Program-made: the position numbers and the translations under genes
From: Perca fluviatilis
Taxonomy: Eukaryota; Chordata; Actinopteri; Perciformes; Percidae
Length of the DNA: 64,000 nt
Reading direction: 5' to 3'
NCBI RefSeq assembly: GCF_010015445.1
Contig: NC_053115.1
Span: forward strand, 9,107,524 to 9,171,523
Shown: positions 1 to 13,629 of the stretch, piece by piece
Position numbering within the stretch: the stretch's first letter is position 1
Layout of the letters: every line of letters starts with the position of its first letter
Notes under the pieces: generated by a model
What the model saw: the letters and a program-made list of their open reading frames with translations, nothing else
Database searches by the model: none
What the model was told of the DNA's origin: nothing

Positions 1-496
1 CAATTGTACAGCGTGCTGTATGGCTTAGTCTATGGCAGTAGTTCTAGACTCAGCCATTTATTTATTTACTAGTAGTATTAGTAGTAGCGTATTTTGTTTT
101 GTGGGCTGTCACTTTTTTTAAATCTTAATTGCATATGTTGAATGCATATGTCGTGTGATATGACATATAATTAACACAATAATCATTGTTTAGTTATCGA
201 CTGTCTTCTAACTGATCTAAATGGCGAGTTTGTGCAGGATGTCCCGTTTTGCGCAGATGACTGTTCTCTGACCAATCAGTGGTCTGCAGGGTTTTAACTC
301 CACCTTTAAGTATCGGCATCATGTCGCTTGGAAACTCAACCTAGGTGGTACCAAAACAATACCAGATTATCAGACTAATACCAATACTACCAATACTAAT
401 ACCAGACTAATCATAACCAACACAAAACAGAACCAAAACAGAGCGAGTTGAGTTACGTAAATCCAAGCCGTACCATGCAGTGGAAATGGCTATTAG
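1..496. other. sequence without recognised feature
   Basis: AT-rich sequence with short simple repeats (TAGTAGTAT near 70, ACCAATACTA runs near 355-420). No gene or complete repeat seen. Confidence 0.5.
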
Positions 497-504
497 CTTT
501 TCAC

Positions 505-2391
505 TAGAGATGCACCGATTGACCGGCTAGTGACCGGAATTGGCTGATTTTCATGTGGTCGGCCGTGACCGGCCGATTTTATGCCGGTCAAATGCACTCT
601 GGTGCCGCGTGATTAACATCGCGCAACATCAGCATCACACGTGCACATGCAGGGTTTCTGCTATATGCACGTAGCAGCGGCGCACCGCTACAGCTGTTTA
701 TGAAATGTCATAAACTTGTAATTATACACTGCTCTACTGATCTCAGGCGAACGGTCAGCCGCTCTCTCTCTCCCCTCTGAGGCTGAACAACTGGAACACG
801 AAAACCGCACTCACGCGGGTCCCGTGAAATATGACGGCTACAGTTTATCGGAAAATAGCGTTGGGCACACTGAATTTGATGAATTTACTGTTTATCAGAC
901 CCCAGATGAGACAAGAAGCTAACGTTGGCGAACGCTGCGGCCCCTGTGCCTCAGACGCCCAGCTGCAGGAGACATTAGTAGTCCCCCGATACGCTGTATT
1001 AACGTTACTGTTTAAAATGCTTTCCAGGTCAGTCGGGATGCATACCGCTCAAAAGAAAACATTAACGTAGTAATCTTCCCCCAGTGTTTAGTTTTGTTGC
1101 TAAACTGTGTGTAAAACCCTAGGGTACCGTCTATTTGCTATTATTTATTATTTGTTAGATGATAAGCTCGTTGACATCAATGGTATTGTTAAATGCACAA
1201 TGACAAATAAAGCAAACTTGCTAAAAAAGGAACTACATGCTGTTTTCAGGTAACGTTACTGTTGACGTTCAAACAGTGAGCGCTTGTTTAGCCTGGCTGA
1301 ACATGTGGCAGATGAGAGAAGAAACAGAAATTTGTGTGTGTGTGTGTGTGTGTGTAAATATCTTTATACTGCAAGGCTATATTTATTTTTTTATTTGTTA
1401 TTTATATATTATTTTATTGCCATTACCAGTTTTCATACAGAAGTTTAGTTGGTTAAATATATCACATTTTTTTAGTTGGATATTGGATGTCAAAAGAAGG
1501 AAATGGTTCTTCCTTAACATTGCACTTTAGATGTGTGTGAATTTCCCACACCAGGAGTAATTTATATAGTTCTATTTAATAGCGATTGATTATCTGTTCA
1601 AAAAATGTTCTATGTAAAATGTTCTATTAAAGAAAAGATAGAAAATAAATATTTGCGTGTGCTGTAAAGTGGTTAGAAAAAATATATCGGAATTGGCTAA
1701 ATTTGGATTGGCAGGTCAAACTCAAATGAAAAATTGGAAATCAGAATCGGCCTAGAAAGTTGTAATCAATGCTAGGGATGGGCCTGATTTTCGACGATCG
1801 ATAATTGATTAAGAATTTCGTTTGACGTTAATTTGTTATCGATTAAACTAATACTGGTTGCGTTGCGTAGTGTGAGTCTTGAAGCAATTAAATTAATTTC
1901 ACAGTGTAGCAGCAATTAAACATTTTACCACTCGGGGGCAATGTTTGACTCCATACTCAGTTAGCTGCGAGTTTCCGTTTTGATTTCAAAAGTAATCATG
2001 AAGAGGACACGGCGAAGTGTGGCCTGGGAACATTTAGATTTTTTATTTTTATTTTTTTAAACGACTTAGTTCACTGCAAACACTGAGATGCCGTGTATAA
2101 GTACAACACGGCCACGACTCACATGATGTAGCCTACCACTAAACAAAGTGTATAAGTGTATATATATATATCTATAATCTATATCTATAACCTCCAGTTT
2201 AACTGCCACAAGTTGTTCTTCTTGTAATTAAGATCTCATCGAGGAAAAACACGCTGTATTTTTGTATTTTCATTGCATTTTTAATTTATAAAAAGTTAAA
2301 TAAATAATGAATTTTAATATAAAAATATGAATGATTAATTGATAGTCGATCGACGAAGAAAATTTAATTGAATGCCCATCCCTAATCTCTA
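505..2391. mobile_element. hAT-type non-autonomous element with a second element inside its right end
   Basis: The left end starts TAGAGATGCACCGATTG. The matching right end (AATCAATGC then ATCTCTA) is split by an inner element at about 1773-2384. An exact 8-bp direct repeat CTTTTCAC flanks the whole (497-504 and 2392-2399); 8-bp duplications are the hAT hallmark. GACCGG/CCGGTCA motifs repeat in the left part. No transposase motif is visible; the open frame at 831-1070 looks accidental. Confidence 0.85.
1773..2384. mobile_element. inner TIR element nested in the 505-2391 hAT
   Basis: Ends are TAGGGATGGGCCTGA on the left and, inverted, TAGGGATGGGCATTC on the right (13 of 15 identical). It interrupts the right terminus of the outer hAT just before its last 7 bases. 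Interior is AT-rich with GATCGAT motifs near both ends. No 8-bp duplication is clear; a TA dinucleotide flanks both ends, so the superfamily is unsure. Confidence 0.7.
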
Positions 2392-2729
2392 CTTTTCACC
2401 TGAAGCATCGCCATTCAATAAAGCACACAGAGTGAACACATTGAAGCTTTAGTGCATAACTTTTTTTATGTTAATGATCGTCCTTTAAATTTAAGCCATT
2501 GCCAAATGAGTTGATACAAAGCTAATTAAGACTATCAGCTCCACACAACTCTCTGTATTTCTCAGTATGGCTACATTTAGAAAATGGTGTCGTCCGGCGA
2601 CTTTTGGGCGCAGAAACTCGAGTGAAGATAATTACCTCTTCTGAAGAGTCCTTCATGTTTTTTTAATCCTCCGTGTCCTCCTTGGCTACTAGCAACTGTG
2701 TGGAGAAGGGATGGGGGCGGTGCGCATTT

Positions 2730-2817
2730 ACTGAAGGCTTGTGTCATGTGGATGCAACAACAGTGGTGTTGTCATTGCTTAGAATTCCTTAGAAAACTAC
2801 GCACTGTAGCTTTAACA
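2730..2817. repeat. interspersed repeat, copy 1 of 2
   Basis: A segment (GTCATGTGGA...TTGTCATTGCTTAGAATTC...CACTGTAGCTTTAA) matches 29391-29462 over about 75-90 bp with scattered differences. Probably a short dispersed element; its full boundaries are not clear. Confidence 0.55.
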
Positions 2818-3833
2818 CCGTGGAGCTCTAATGTCTCCAACAGCAGGGATTGGAAGCATTTCGTGGAACAAGTAGTGAGACAATCAGAGAAACATTCCTG
2901 AAATAAATGTAACACCACCCTTTTTTTTTTTTTTTTTTTGTAGCGTTATCACATCACACATTTTGTTGCTTTTTTTAATGGCAAAAGCCATGGCACAGAT
3001 ATGCACAGAATAAGAACTTAGATGCTGCCTCTTGGTGGTGCGAAGCGAAGACTACTACAAAATTTTGATAACAGGAAAAGACTTAAGGCACTCGAAATGT
3101 CTTTGTCTCAATAAGGTATTCAACCATTAGACACATTTTTACCAGGGTTAGGCACTTCTTTTAAATCTACAACCCTGACGGAATATGTAGCAGATTTCTC
3201 TTTAGGTCACCTTTCATATAACTGAGGAAATTTCCTCCTGCAGAATGACCCAATACTGAATTCCCCAAATCACTGTTTAGAATGTGAATGACAGTACTGT
3301 AGAAGCTGAACTGAAGGCAAAGGGTGACCCAATGAGGTTGCTGAGAGGTATGATTTAGGTAAGTGGTGGTTAACAGATCGAATTAACATTAAGAGATGCA
3401 AGTAGAAATTATAAGGAACATTTATATTTATGTTCAATTTAGCCCAAATACAATCAAGCTCTTGTACACACCCATTATAACCCACATTAGAAATTAACTT
3501 TATCCATTTAAAATGAACAATTGTCACATTTAAACAGAAATAATCAGGTTTTTATACAGGAGCCGAAATAAATGATTAGCCTACAAATACTTATCCACAT
3601 AGGCTACACATATCCACATAGGCTATAGCCTACTGTTGGATGTTGAAGATGTATTTCTCAACTTTGCTTTGCTTCTCTACTCTGTACCAGGTTCACACTT
3701 CACCTAGGCTACATAAAAGGCAAGACTTTAAAATGTGTTTTGTATCGGTGTATGCAGTGGCATGCCCTTAAAAAGTAAACTCTTACAACACTTCTAATCT
3801 CACGTTTACTGGCTGTTGTACCTGCTTCTCTTT

Positions 3834-3836
<3 letters not shown>

Positions 3837-3871
<35 letters not shown>

Positions 3872-3883
3872 TCTCTCTCTCTC
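3837..3883. repeat. GT then CT microsatellite
   Basis: About 16 GT units followed by CT units and a pyrimidine-rich stretch to about 3915. Confidence 0.9.
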
Positions 3884-5084
3884 CTCTTTCTTTCTTTTTT
3901 TTTTTCTTCTCTTTTCACCCTTGGGCCAGGTGATAAGAGTAATAATCAGGGATTCTCTCTGGTCTGTAGCACAGTATCAGCGCCTGAACTGATTGGCAGC
4001 CAGGTATCTCTACAATAGAATCAAATCAGCTTTGACAGTATGTCAGCTAAGCTGAGGAATTTGATTTGCTATGATTTGTCAACAACAAAGGACATCATCA
4101 CAATATTCCGATGGTTAGACTTCAGGATGCTCTCAAAGTGGGAGTGGGATGTTGTGTTTTTTTTTCTCCTGCCCTCTCTCTCATAAATCAAATCTCCTGT
4201 ATTCTTGTCTGCACAGCGAGATAATCCTCAGGCTGTTTTTCACTGTCGCTGCACAGTGGTGAATTTGTAAATGTTTGCTAATTTTTTTTCTGCTTAGCAA
4301 TAACCCGACAGTGTCGAAGCCCAGCATGGTTTGAAGGTAACACTGGGAAGAGAGGTGGCTCAATGAGACTCTGTCCTGAATATTTTACAGATGGGGGTGG
4401 AGAGCCCTCTGCTTGCAACGATTCCTTTTGCTGGAACTTCAAACGACGGGCGGCTTCCCCATCTGTCTCAGCAGGAACACATTTACATTTCCTCCCCGCA
4501 AGGAATACTGGAGGACGAAGTTAGCTCTAACTGGATATGAATATCGTTACACCAAGGTTAATAGCCATTTCTGTAGCTGGTGAGGTGCTTAAGCTTTTTC
4601 AATAATTTAGAAGGGGTGCAGTCATTAGGAAATGTTGGCAGCCTCTGAAATGGGGAATGCAATGAGTGAATGCACTCCTATTAGCTTAACTTCTCCTGTT
4701 GTTCCAGTGTAGATAATGAATGAGAAGTGGGAGTGTTGCTGAAAATTAGTTGAGAAAACAATGTCAGTGGTTGCTGACAGCTGTAATTCACTAAAAGTGC
4801 AGTATGTTGAAGATTATGTTTAGCTGTCATACTAGCCTATCCATCATCTTTCGTCATCATGTTTGTTTTGCAGACATGGAGAACTGAGTTGCCCTCGTCA
4901 ATGTGATGAAGTTTTAACTGGGTCGATTGGCAGTTACAGTGTGAGTGTGTGTACACACTGTGTTACAGAGCAACATGGCTGCTGATAGTGACAAAAGATA
5001 CCAATAAAGAAGCTACCCTAAAAGTAGTAAATTGGCCCTACACAGCTGGCCGTTGTACTCTACTGATACAGCCCCAGACATTTT

Positions 5085-5466
5085 GGCTGGGTGTCAAATT
5101 TGACCAGCTAGTTAGTTTGTTCTAGACATGGTTGCCATGATAGTTGTTAAAGTGAGGAGGGTGGGGGTGTGGCATTGACCAACTGCCACTTTGCTCGTTT
5201 GAAAGCCAAGATGTCTCTCTCTCATGGGTGGGCCAAATTCTCTGGGCGGGCAAAGCAGAGAAAGGGGAGGTAACCTTGCTCCTTATGAGGTCATAAGATT
5301 GGCCCATCTGAGCTTTCATTTTCTCAAAGGCAGAGGAGGATACCCAGGACTCGGTTTACACCTTTCGCCATTTCTAGCCCCTGGGGGACCATAGGCAGGC
5401 TGGGGGAACGCATATTAATGTTAAAAAACCTCATAAAGTGACATTTCCATGCCATGGGATCTTTAA
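5085..5466. mobile_element. MITE-like interspersed repeat ending CATGGGATCTTTAA
   Basis: The sequence resembles a very common teleost element: a CATGCCATGGGA-TCTTTAA right end and an inner GTGGCATTGACCAACTGCCACTTTGCTCGTTTGAAAGCCA segment (5170-5209). The left end is not clear. Recognition is from memory of fish repeats. Confidence 0.5.
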
Positions 5467-5562
5467 ATGTTGTTTACTCTTTTGATAGATCTAACTTCAC
5501 CAGTAACCCTTGATAACATCAGTGAATCTCTCTTCTCGCCCTCACTAATTGCTATTGTTGTA

Positions 5563-6197
5563 TAGGGCTGGGTATCGTTCAAAATCTTTCGATCCGGTGC
5601 CAATTTCGATACCTCAGTTTCGATGCCGGTTCCTAACGATACTTTTTTTCAATACCATATGTTTTAAAATCCATTTCAACATCAAAAAAACACATTAAAC
5701 ATAACATTTTTATTTTCCACCTTAATTGTGAATCAAAACAGTTATCAAAATAAAAAAATTCTGGTAAAACTGCTCACTCAGAGTAACATTATTAAAAGTG
5801 CCTTGCCTTACAAGCTCAGCCTGTCAGTCAGTCATCAGGGAAGAGAAACCACCGTTGTGTCTGCTTGTCTAGTAAGAGGAAGTGTAACGTCAACAGCACC
5901 GCGACCGCTTTCGGCTCGCCATTAATATCACATCGCACCAAACGCACGTCTGTGTAAAGTTTTAAAAAACTGTAACTACACTTGAAACCAACCGTGACTC
6001 GCTGTGACTTCGGTGTGGGTGTGGGTGGGTGTGTCAGTCGGTCGGTCGGTCGGAGCTCCGCTCTGTCAATATGCAGAGAGGACAGATAAGCTTGTGCTTA
6101 CGCGCTCAGACGCTTTTGGAACCGAAATTTGGCACAGAAAGATAAATAATATTTTTTTTCGTGCCATAAAAGTATCAACGTTCGGTACCCAGTCCTA
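5563..6197. mobile_element. hAT-type MITE (TAGGGCTGGGTATCG ends)
   Basis: A 635-bp element with TIRs TAGGGCTGGGTATCG and TAGGACTGGGTACCG and an 8-bp flank duplication with one mismatch (TTGTTGTA at 5555-5562, TTGTTGTG at 6198-6205). Its core (about 5810-6130) is homologous to the core of a different element at 50812-51190. Contains a GGTC/GGTG-rich stretch at 6014-6050. No transposase. Confidence 0.82.
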
Positions 6198-6205
6198 TTG
6201 TTGTG

Positions 6206-9064
6206 TTAGCAATTCATGAATGTGGCTCCAGGGTATATTCCTGCAACCAAGTTAATGCATGTTGACTTGGATGTATATGGGGGTGAACTTTGACATAGTT
6301 GCGCATCCTTGTATTGCCTTCTACTCATTACTGCGTTATCTTCCACTTTGACTCGACACCTTTGAATATGACTCTGTACACCCGCTCTTATTAACTATGC
6401 TAATTACTGAAATCCCTATCTGTAGAGACACAACAGTCAGGGTTTCCTTTCTTAAGCCTGTCTGCATGAGATTAGACCTGCCCTGCCTAAAGACCTGCCA
6501 ATGATGCAAATCTCACTGATCTAAATCCTGGAGCCATGCTCTACTGCTCCTGCCTCTGTCTCGGCTCTAGTGTTCTATTTCTGGCTCTCTAACAGACAGA
6601 TGTCATTTTTCTCTCCATACTCTAATGGTTTGGGCACGTCCTTAGCTTTAAAGAGGCATGGACATGGAAAGCTACAAGTGGGTGGTAGCAGTAATGAGAG
6701 CAAAAAGTACATATTTTGTCCCATACATGCGACCGTACATCATTTTTCTCTTCTTTTGCTTTATAGCTTAATGGTCAACATGGTTTTTGATAGCATGAGA
6801 AAGTAGCCTGGACATTATGAGGTTTACAATGAAATGTACAAGAGTTTAAAACACCTTTTCTGTAGCGTAGCAGCCTAAACAGAAAGTTAAGGTCAATGAT
6901 TGTGAATGCATAAATGTACTTAAAATGCAGTGGATTAACATGCAATGTTACAGTTTGTTTGTGAGGATGAGTCATTATGCTTTTGTTAAACCAAATGGCA
7001 AAGTGGCTTTAGGATTAACCAGTATTACATCCCTACAATCTTTGCCATTCCCCCTCATCAAAATCTTATGAAGGCAGTGCCAAAGCTGAGGACAGAGAGA
7101 GGAACGTCTGCCATCAATACTCAAGTACTTTAGTAATTAAAGGAGACCAGGCTAGATGGCTTTCTAAATTAGCCCACTAATGCTTCATGAGGCATGCGCT
7201 TGTTACATGGCTGGCTTTAAGTGGAAATATGCCTGTGATTCACACTGGCCTGTTTATCAAGAAAATCCACATCAACTCTGCTTCTTTGCCTCCTCCATTT
7301 CCTTTACCATGTTTGTCGCCTCTCTCACAGCTTACTACGTAGTGCTTGTCTAATTGCAAGACAGCCTGTATTTATGAGTTGCAATAAGTAGCAAACTTCC
7401 ACCTCATTAGCAGAAAAACATTCTACTGCAATCAGTATGGCAATGACTTTGATATTCACTCTGAGTACTGCTCTCTCTGATTCAGCCTGTGCTCATGGAA
7501 GTGGACACTATAGAGTTCCCTTTTTAAATTCTTCCCGGATGGTTAGCTAAATGGATGGGGAAAAGAGACGAGTTCATAACCTGAAAGGGAACAAATCAAT
7601 TACATAGAATTGATGAATTGGCAATCTGTTAATTTCTTAAACATTTGATAATGCCCCTTAAGGAGCATTCTGGTTAATTAACTCTGCAGTCATTTGTCGT
7701 CACTAATAAGGCAGTGTCATTTCAAAGGGGTTAGGGTCTGGCCATGACAAGTAATGAGGATTTTAATCTCACCAGACATCTGGGGATACCACTGTATAAT
7801 ATGAGATATTTGGTGCCTTATGAAAGCTCCAGTGGTCCACTAGCTGTGGTTAGCAGTTTAGAACAAAATACTAGATGTTTTGTGCCAGCTCTACCATCGG
7901 ATCAAGTGTTTCCATTATTGTTCCTTTTCACACAATAAATAGTTATCATTCCCAGGGTTTAATGTGTGTTGAAAATGTAATATGTTAGTGCAAGACAACA
8001 CTGAACCTTTCCTTTCAGAAAATGCATAAAAAAAGAGAAAACAAAAGCAAGCAAATGTAGTTGTTCACCTCTTTTAAATAATAAAAAAAAAACCCTAACC
8101 AAACTTCTTTCAATACTAGCGTTAATGATCACTAAACACAAAGTACAGCTGAGCCGGATGGGAATTAGTTTTGCAGGTGTTTAGTCATAAACCAAATATT
8201 TGACCTGTTGATTAGGGTCAAAGGATCACAAAAGTTACAACCATTTATCCTGAGGGGAACATGAAGGTGTGTACCATATCTCATGGCAACCCATCCAATA
8301 GTTGTTGAAATATTTCACTGGAAACGGCAAATGTCAACCTCATGGAGGCACTAGATGAAAAGTCAGGGAATCACCAACGTCTAGGATTCAAGAATTCATT
8401 GTAGAAATATTTCAACTTGCGTGAATGTGAGTTATGCGAAATTTTGTCATTTGTGTCGCCTGCCGCAAATTTGCGTCTGTTCGCGTCTTTGCATTGACTT
8501 TGTATGTAATCGCACTGCGCGGAACGCTCGTTTTGCATTTGGTGTGAGCACACTGTAAGGCAGGCCATCTCAGATTTTGATAGGAGAGGAATAGCCTGTG
8601 GTCAATAGGACAGTCACTAGGAGGACGTCCAGAGTCCTAAAATGATCTCAAAAGCCCATTTGAAGCCCTCCATGATTGGAGTCCTCTAAGCTTCTCATCC
8701 TGTTCTTAAGGAGTTTGATGTGTTCCACATCAATACAGATTTGCAACCTCCTCATTATTATGCCTGCTTAAAATTGTGCCTTAGCCTCAGTAGCTATGAA
8801 AGCAACGACCTTTTTGTTTATTTTTGCATAGGCTCTTAGGAATTGATCCTGGATTGACATATTAAGAGTTTTTCCCTAATGGAGCTGCACTTTGTCCAGC
8901 TACTGAGACTTGTTAATCATGATAGCCTCTTTGAGAGTTGGATGGTGTGGTGTGCTCAAGGTATTTTCTGAATCCCTACTGTTCTTTATGGTCTTAATGC
9001 AGCTCTTAATAGTGCTTAAAGTAATTTGTTATTTTTGTATTGACTTCTGAGGGCTGGTGGTAAG
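6206..9064. other. unique sequence without recognised gene
   Basis: Ordinary composition, many stops in all frames, no motif recognised apart from the dispersed repeat at 8141-8365. Confidence 0.5.
8141..8365 (-). repeat. dispersed repeat (LINE-tail-like), minus orientation
   Basis: Contains CATGGCAACCCATCCAATAGTTGTTGAAATATTTC and TCATGGAGGCACTAGATGAAAAGTCAGGG-type phrases that are very frequent in teleost genomes, read here in the orientation opposite to a longer related copy at 60790-61340. The family name is not certain. Confidence 0.55.
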
Positions 9065-9483
9065 TAGGATTGGGCATCGCAAACTGGTTCCAACTTGGAA
9101 TCGCTTCAATCATTACGATTCCAACGGAATCGTCTTTTTCATTGGAATTGTTCGAAAAATTTGGTTTAGAATCTGATCATCGGTTCTAAATTTAACACAA
9201 GTAACTACAATTTGGTTTCCGTAGCTGCCACTGTACTTCCAGGCACTTGTTGTGTTGCAGCCATGGAGCACAGTAAGCGGTGCTCTAAAGTGTGGCTTTA
9301 TTTTACGTTGAAAATGCTTAATAAAGCTGTAAACCATCATTGGGGGTAAAAAAAGAAAAATCCTCTTATCTGGGAAATAAGCATGTGACCCGTTTGTACT
9401 CCAACCCTTAAAGAATTGGAATCAAAAGGAAGAATCAGAATTTGGAATCAGAATTGTTAAAATCCAAACCATGCCCAACCCTA
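9065..9483. mobile_element. hAT-type MITE (TAGGATTGGGCATCG ends)
   Basis: A 419-bp element with left end TAGGATTGGGCATCG and inverted right end TAGGGTTGGGCATGG. Flanks GTGGTAAG and CTGGTGAG agree at 6 of 8 bases, compatible with an old 8-bp duplication. The interior has repeated GGAATC/GATTCC motifs near both ends. Non-coding. Confidence 0.72.
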
Positions 9484-10091
9484 CTGGTGAGTGATGAAGG
9501 CTCTTGTTCAGGTGTCCTATAAGGTATTCATTGGCTCATGCAGCACCAACCACTTTGTGTCTTTCACATCATCAATCAGTGCAGTCTTTCCAAAATGTCC
9601 ACTGCTGTACTTCATCTAGCAGAGCACTGGGTATCGTAGGTTCTCATACCGATGTCAGTTAAACAAAGAAAACACAGCCCCAAAAAGCACAGTAGGACTT
9701 GTATTTACCGACATAAAAAAATGACATCATGCCCACAGGTCTACAGATTATCGCAGTAAAATATTTGGTATGACCTCCAATACAACAAATAATGAACTTA
9801 GTAATACGGAGTTGAATCAACACTTGTCTGTTTTAAAACAACAAACGGTAAGGGTCACAAAGGTAATAGTTCTATAGTTTTTGCAAGGCTGTTGCATTGG
9901 TTCGTATGTCAGTCGAGCGGCAATTAAAAATTATTTTCATTATAGGTTAATCAACTTATTTTCTTGTTTAGTTGAATAATGAAAAAGTTGGGTCTATATA
10001 ATATATATGTAATGCCCAGAACTCATGATGGCATTAAAATGTCTTGTCAGTCCAATCCATTTACTATTCTAGAATAAAGAATTGTTGCAAA

Positions 10092-10991
<900 letters not shown>

Positions 10992-11253
10992 GTTGCAAAA
11001 TAATATTCTGTCAGTGGGTGATTCAACTAATTGTTTAAGCTCTACATGTAGGTGTTTGTGCACAATGCTGAGTAATTGCGTAAATTGTTGCATTTATCTT
11101 CTTGTCATCTTATGATTGACGACTAGATGTATTCATCATTAATTACTAACCTAGCATGTATGAATTTTATGGCATTATAAAGATGGCATGGGCTGGATTG
11201 TTGAAACCACAGTGCTGACATCCTTAGTTAAAAATAGAGATAATGTTGCCTTA

Positions 11254-12031
11254 CCGTACGTACACACCGCTGCCGACTTGAGCATCTAAAAATACCGCAA
11301 GTCATTCATTTTCAATGGAAGCTGGCTTCTCTCAGCTGCAAGGAGCGTCAAATCTGTCGGCGTCGCGTCAAATCTGTCGGCGTCACGTTTTGAGCGTCCA
11401 GAGCGTCAATCAGAAAGTTTGGTCAACTTTATGGTAATGAGCTATGACGCGAAGCAGCGGCAAACGGCAGCAACCAATCGGAATATAGACGTCCTTCGCG
11501 CTGGCTGATCCCAGAGAAACATACGATGTAAACTTTTGTTCCTACCAAGACATTAGTTCCATGAAAGTGGAGGAAAATCTCATAATCGCCGTTGCTGGGT
11601 TCCCCTATCATTTATGACATGACGTTGTTTGCGTATAGGGACCAGTTAACGTTACCTGCCGGTCACATGGTCTCTAAACAGTCCGCTCACGGTGAAGTAC
11701 TGCACGGATCAACAGCTGGCGGCTGCTCGCTCTGCCTGCATTCTGCTGTGGTTCAGCGGCTAACGAGCGAGCTAACTGCTAACAGACACCGCCGCGACCA
11801 ACAAACAATACAAATTCTGTCATTATATATGCAATTTATAAAAGGTTTCTAGTGTCAGTGTGTTGGCCGTGCTGTGGCTGCTTGTGCTTTTTCTTCAATC
11901 GTGTGTTGAACATGATCGAAGAATGCTGCCACGTCAGAGCGGCCAAAGCGTCAATAAGCTTCCCCGTGCGTCCTCGACAGGGCGGCCAGAGCTTCTTTGC
12001 AGCTCAAGTCGGCGGCGGTGTGTACGTACAG
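11254..12031. mobile_element. TIR element with TTA target duplication (Harbinger-like?)
   Basis: A 778-bp element. The left end CCGTACGTACACACCGCTGC and the inverted right end CTGTACGTACACACCGCCGC continue to about 30 bp with only 2 differences. TTA flanks both ends, which would fit PIF/Harbinger (3-bp TWA duplications), though this assignment is tentative. A 20-bp unit (GCGTCAAATCTGTCGGCGTC) is tandemly doubled at about 11346-11385. No transposase seen. Confidence 0.8.
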
Positions 12032-12048
12032 TTAGTGTTACCAACTGC

Positions 12049-12264
12049 TAGGGTTGCAAAGGGGCATTCCAATTTGGAAACTTTCATGGGAATAAACGCC
12101 CCCAAAATAATAATAATTTTTTTCAACTACATTTAAGTTCCCTGTTATAGACTAACAGTATTATAACAAGCAATATTAAAAATATTCAGTTTATTCCCAT
12201 TAATTCCCATTTATCCCCATGGAAAGTTTCCAACTTTGAAAATTCCCGGAATTTTGCAAACCTA
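12049..12264. mobile_element. short hAT-type MITE
   Basis: 216 bp with ends TAGGGTTGCAAA and TTTGCAAACCTA and sub-terminal GGAAACTTTC / GAAAGTTTCC arms, so nearly the whole can fold back. 8-bp flanks CCAACTGC and CCAGCTGC differ at one base. Confidence 0.82.
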
Positions 12265-12272
12265 CCAGCTGC

Positions 12273-13344
12273 CAGAGCAGAATCACATCTTCACTCACTA
12301 TTGGCTGGATCCTGTCTGGCTTTACTTCCATTCAAGAAACCAATGCGTTTTTTGACCTGCGATGTCAACCCTTTTCAATTTTTGAGTGACAGATTAATGA
12401 GCAGCGCAGCATTGACTGGCTGCTGTTTATGGGTCTGATCAAAGGTGATTGCCTGCTTTGTAACCTTCCCCTGTAAATTAAGGCTTATGGCTCTAATAAA
12501 TTTCCAAGGGAGCCAGAACTAGTTTGTCAGATGGTGACTTTTTGACATTGTTCCACTCTCTCATAGTGATAAAGACAACTGCTTCTAAATTAGCCCTAGG
12601 ATATTGACTCCTTCAGTTTACCAGAAGGGCAAACGACAAAGTAGTGGCATGTCGTGAAACGACTTTGGAAAGTGCCACGATCGGACATCCCCTCACTGTG
12701 ATGACACTTCTCACAACAAGTTGGGTTTGACATTGTGCATGCTGCTCTCACCAAAACATGAGACTACACAATTTTGTGCCTCTTACGAGAAGCCCTGATG
12801 TTGCATGATGCTGTGCAGAATACCATATGCACTAAGAAGTGTTTTGGGAGTAGCTTCAACTATTCCAAGATTTTGTCCTTCAGTGCCACTCGTGGATCAG
12901 TACAGCTGCGACAAGGATTTCGCAATCTGATGCAGCTGCCGCCATAGCACTGTCTGTCCTCTGTCTGTCCTCGGGCAGCCACTCTGAGTGCTCTGTGAAG
13001 AGAGCATCCATATGGTGACATGGTTAATTCAGCACATTTTAATGTTCCAAAGATTTCTTTGTTCTTTTTTTTACCTATGCCAACACAATTTTTATTTTTA
13101 CGAATTGTCTGTGAGTTGTTGTTTATAGTAGGGGTGGGCGATATATATCGTCTACGATAATATTGTCATTGCTGTGTTAACGATGTGCAAATTGACATTA
13201 TCGAGTATTTAAATGACTTAGAAAAGAACACTTCAAAACACGCATTAAAAGTGTGTGGTAGAAGGGCCGACAAATATGGCGGCGCACGATTGTGCAGCAG
13301 CTCCTAGCTCTCCTGTCGGTGTATATTTATGTTTTGTTTTTTAG
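12273..13344. other. unique sequence; possible hAT end near 13131
   Basis: No gene recognised. From 13131 a GGGGTGGGCGATATATATCG motif resembles the left end of a teleost hAT MITE, but no matching right end was found. Confidence 0.45.
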
Positions 13345-13515
13345 ATTATTTTTTGGGGCTTTTCCCTTTTTATTATTTAGAGGATATACATGAAAGGGGG
13401 AGAGAGGTGGGGGATGACACGCAGAAAGGGCCGCAGGTCGGATTTGAACCCGGGCCGCTGCAGGACTCAGCAACATGGGACGAACGCTCTTACTGGGTGA
13501 GCTAGAGGCCGCCCC
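13345..13515 (-). mobile_element. tRNA-derived SINE copy 1
   Basis: Read on the minus strand it starts GGGGCGGCCTCTAGCTCACC and has a box-A-like TAGCTCACCCAGTAAGAG and a box-B-like GGGTTCAAATCC, the two internal RNA polymerase III promoter parts of tRNA-derived SINEs, followed by GGCCCTTT.CTGC.TGTCAT and a purine-rich body. The same family occurs at 21844, 27878, 47161 and 48897. Confidence 0.82.
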
Positions 13516-13629
13516 ATATTTGTTTTGTTTGTGTTTTTCGTAACCTTCCCATGTTGAGGTCTTACTAACAAGTACAGCCAGACTGAGCTAATGAATATAG
13601 GACTACGAACAGCCGTTACGAGAGCCTTC

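Larger units (their letters stand above)
2400..5084. other. mostly unique sequence with small repeats
   Basis: No gene recognised. Contains a repeat copy at about 2730-2817, a poly-T run at 2922-2939, a GT/CT microsatellite at 3837-3883 and otherwise sequence of ordinary composition. Confidence 0.5.

Noticed and set aside
13276..13320. ATG GCG GCG with a GTGTAT donor as possible suclg2 exon 1
   Set aside because: The 14 residues lack the Arg/Leu-rich targeting character and lie beside transposon sequence.
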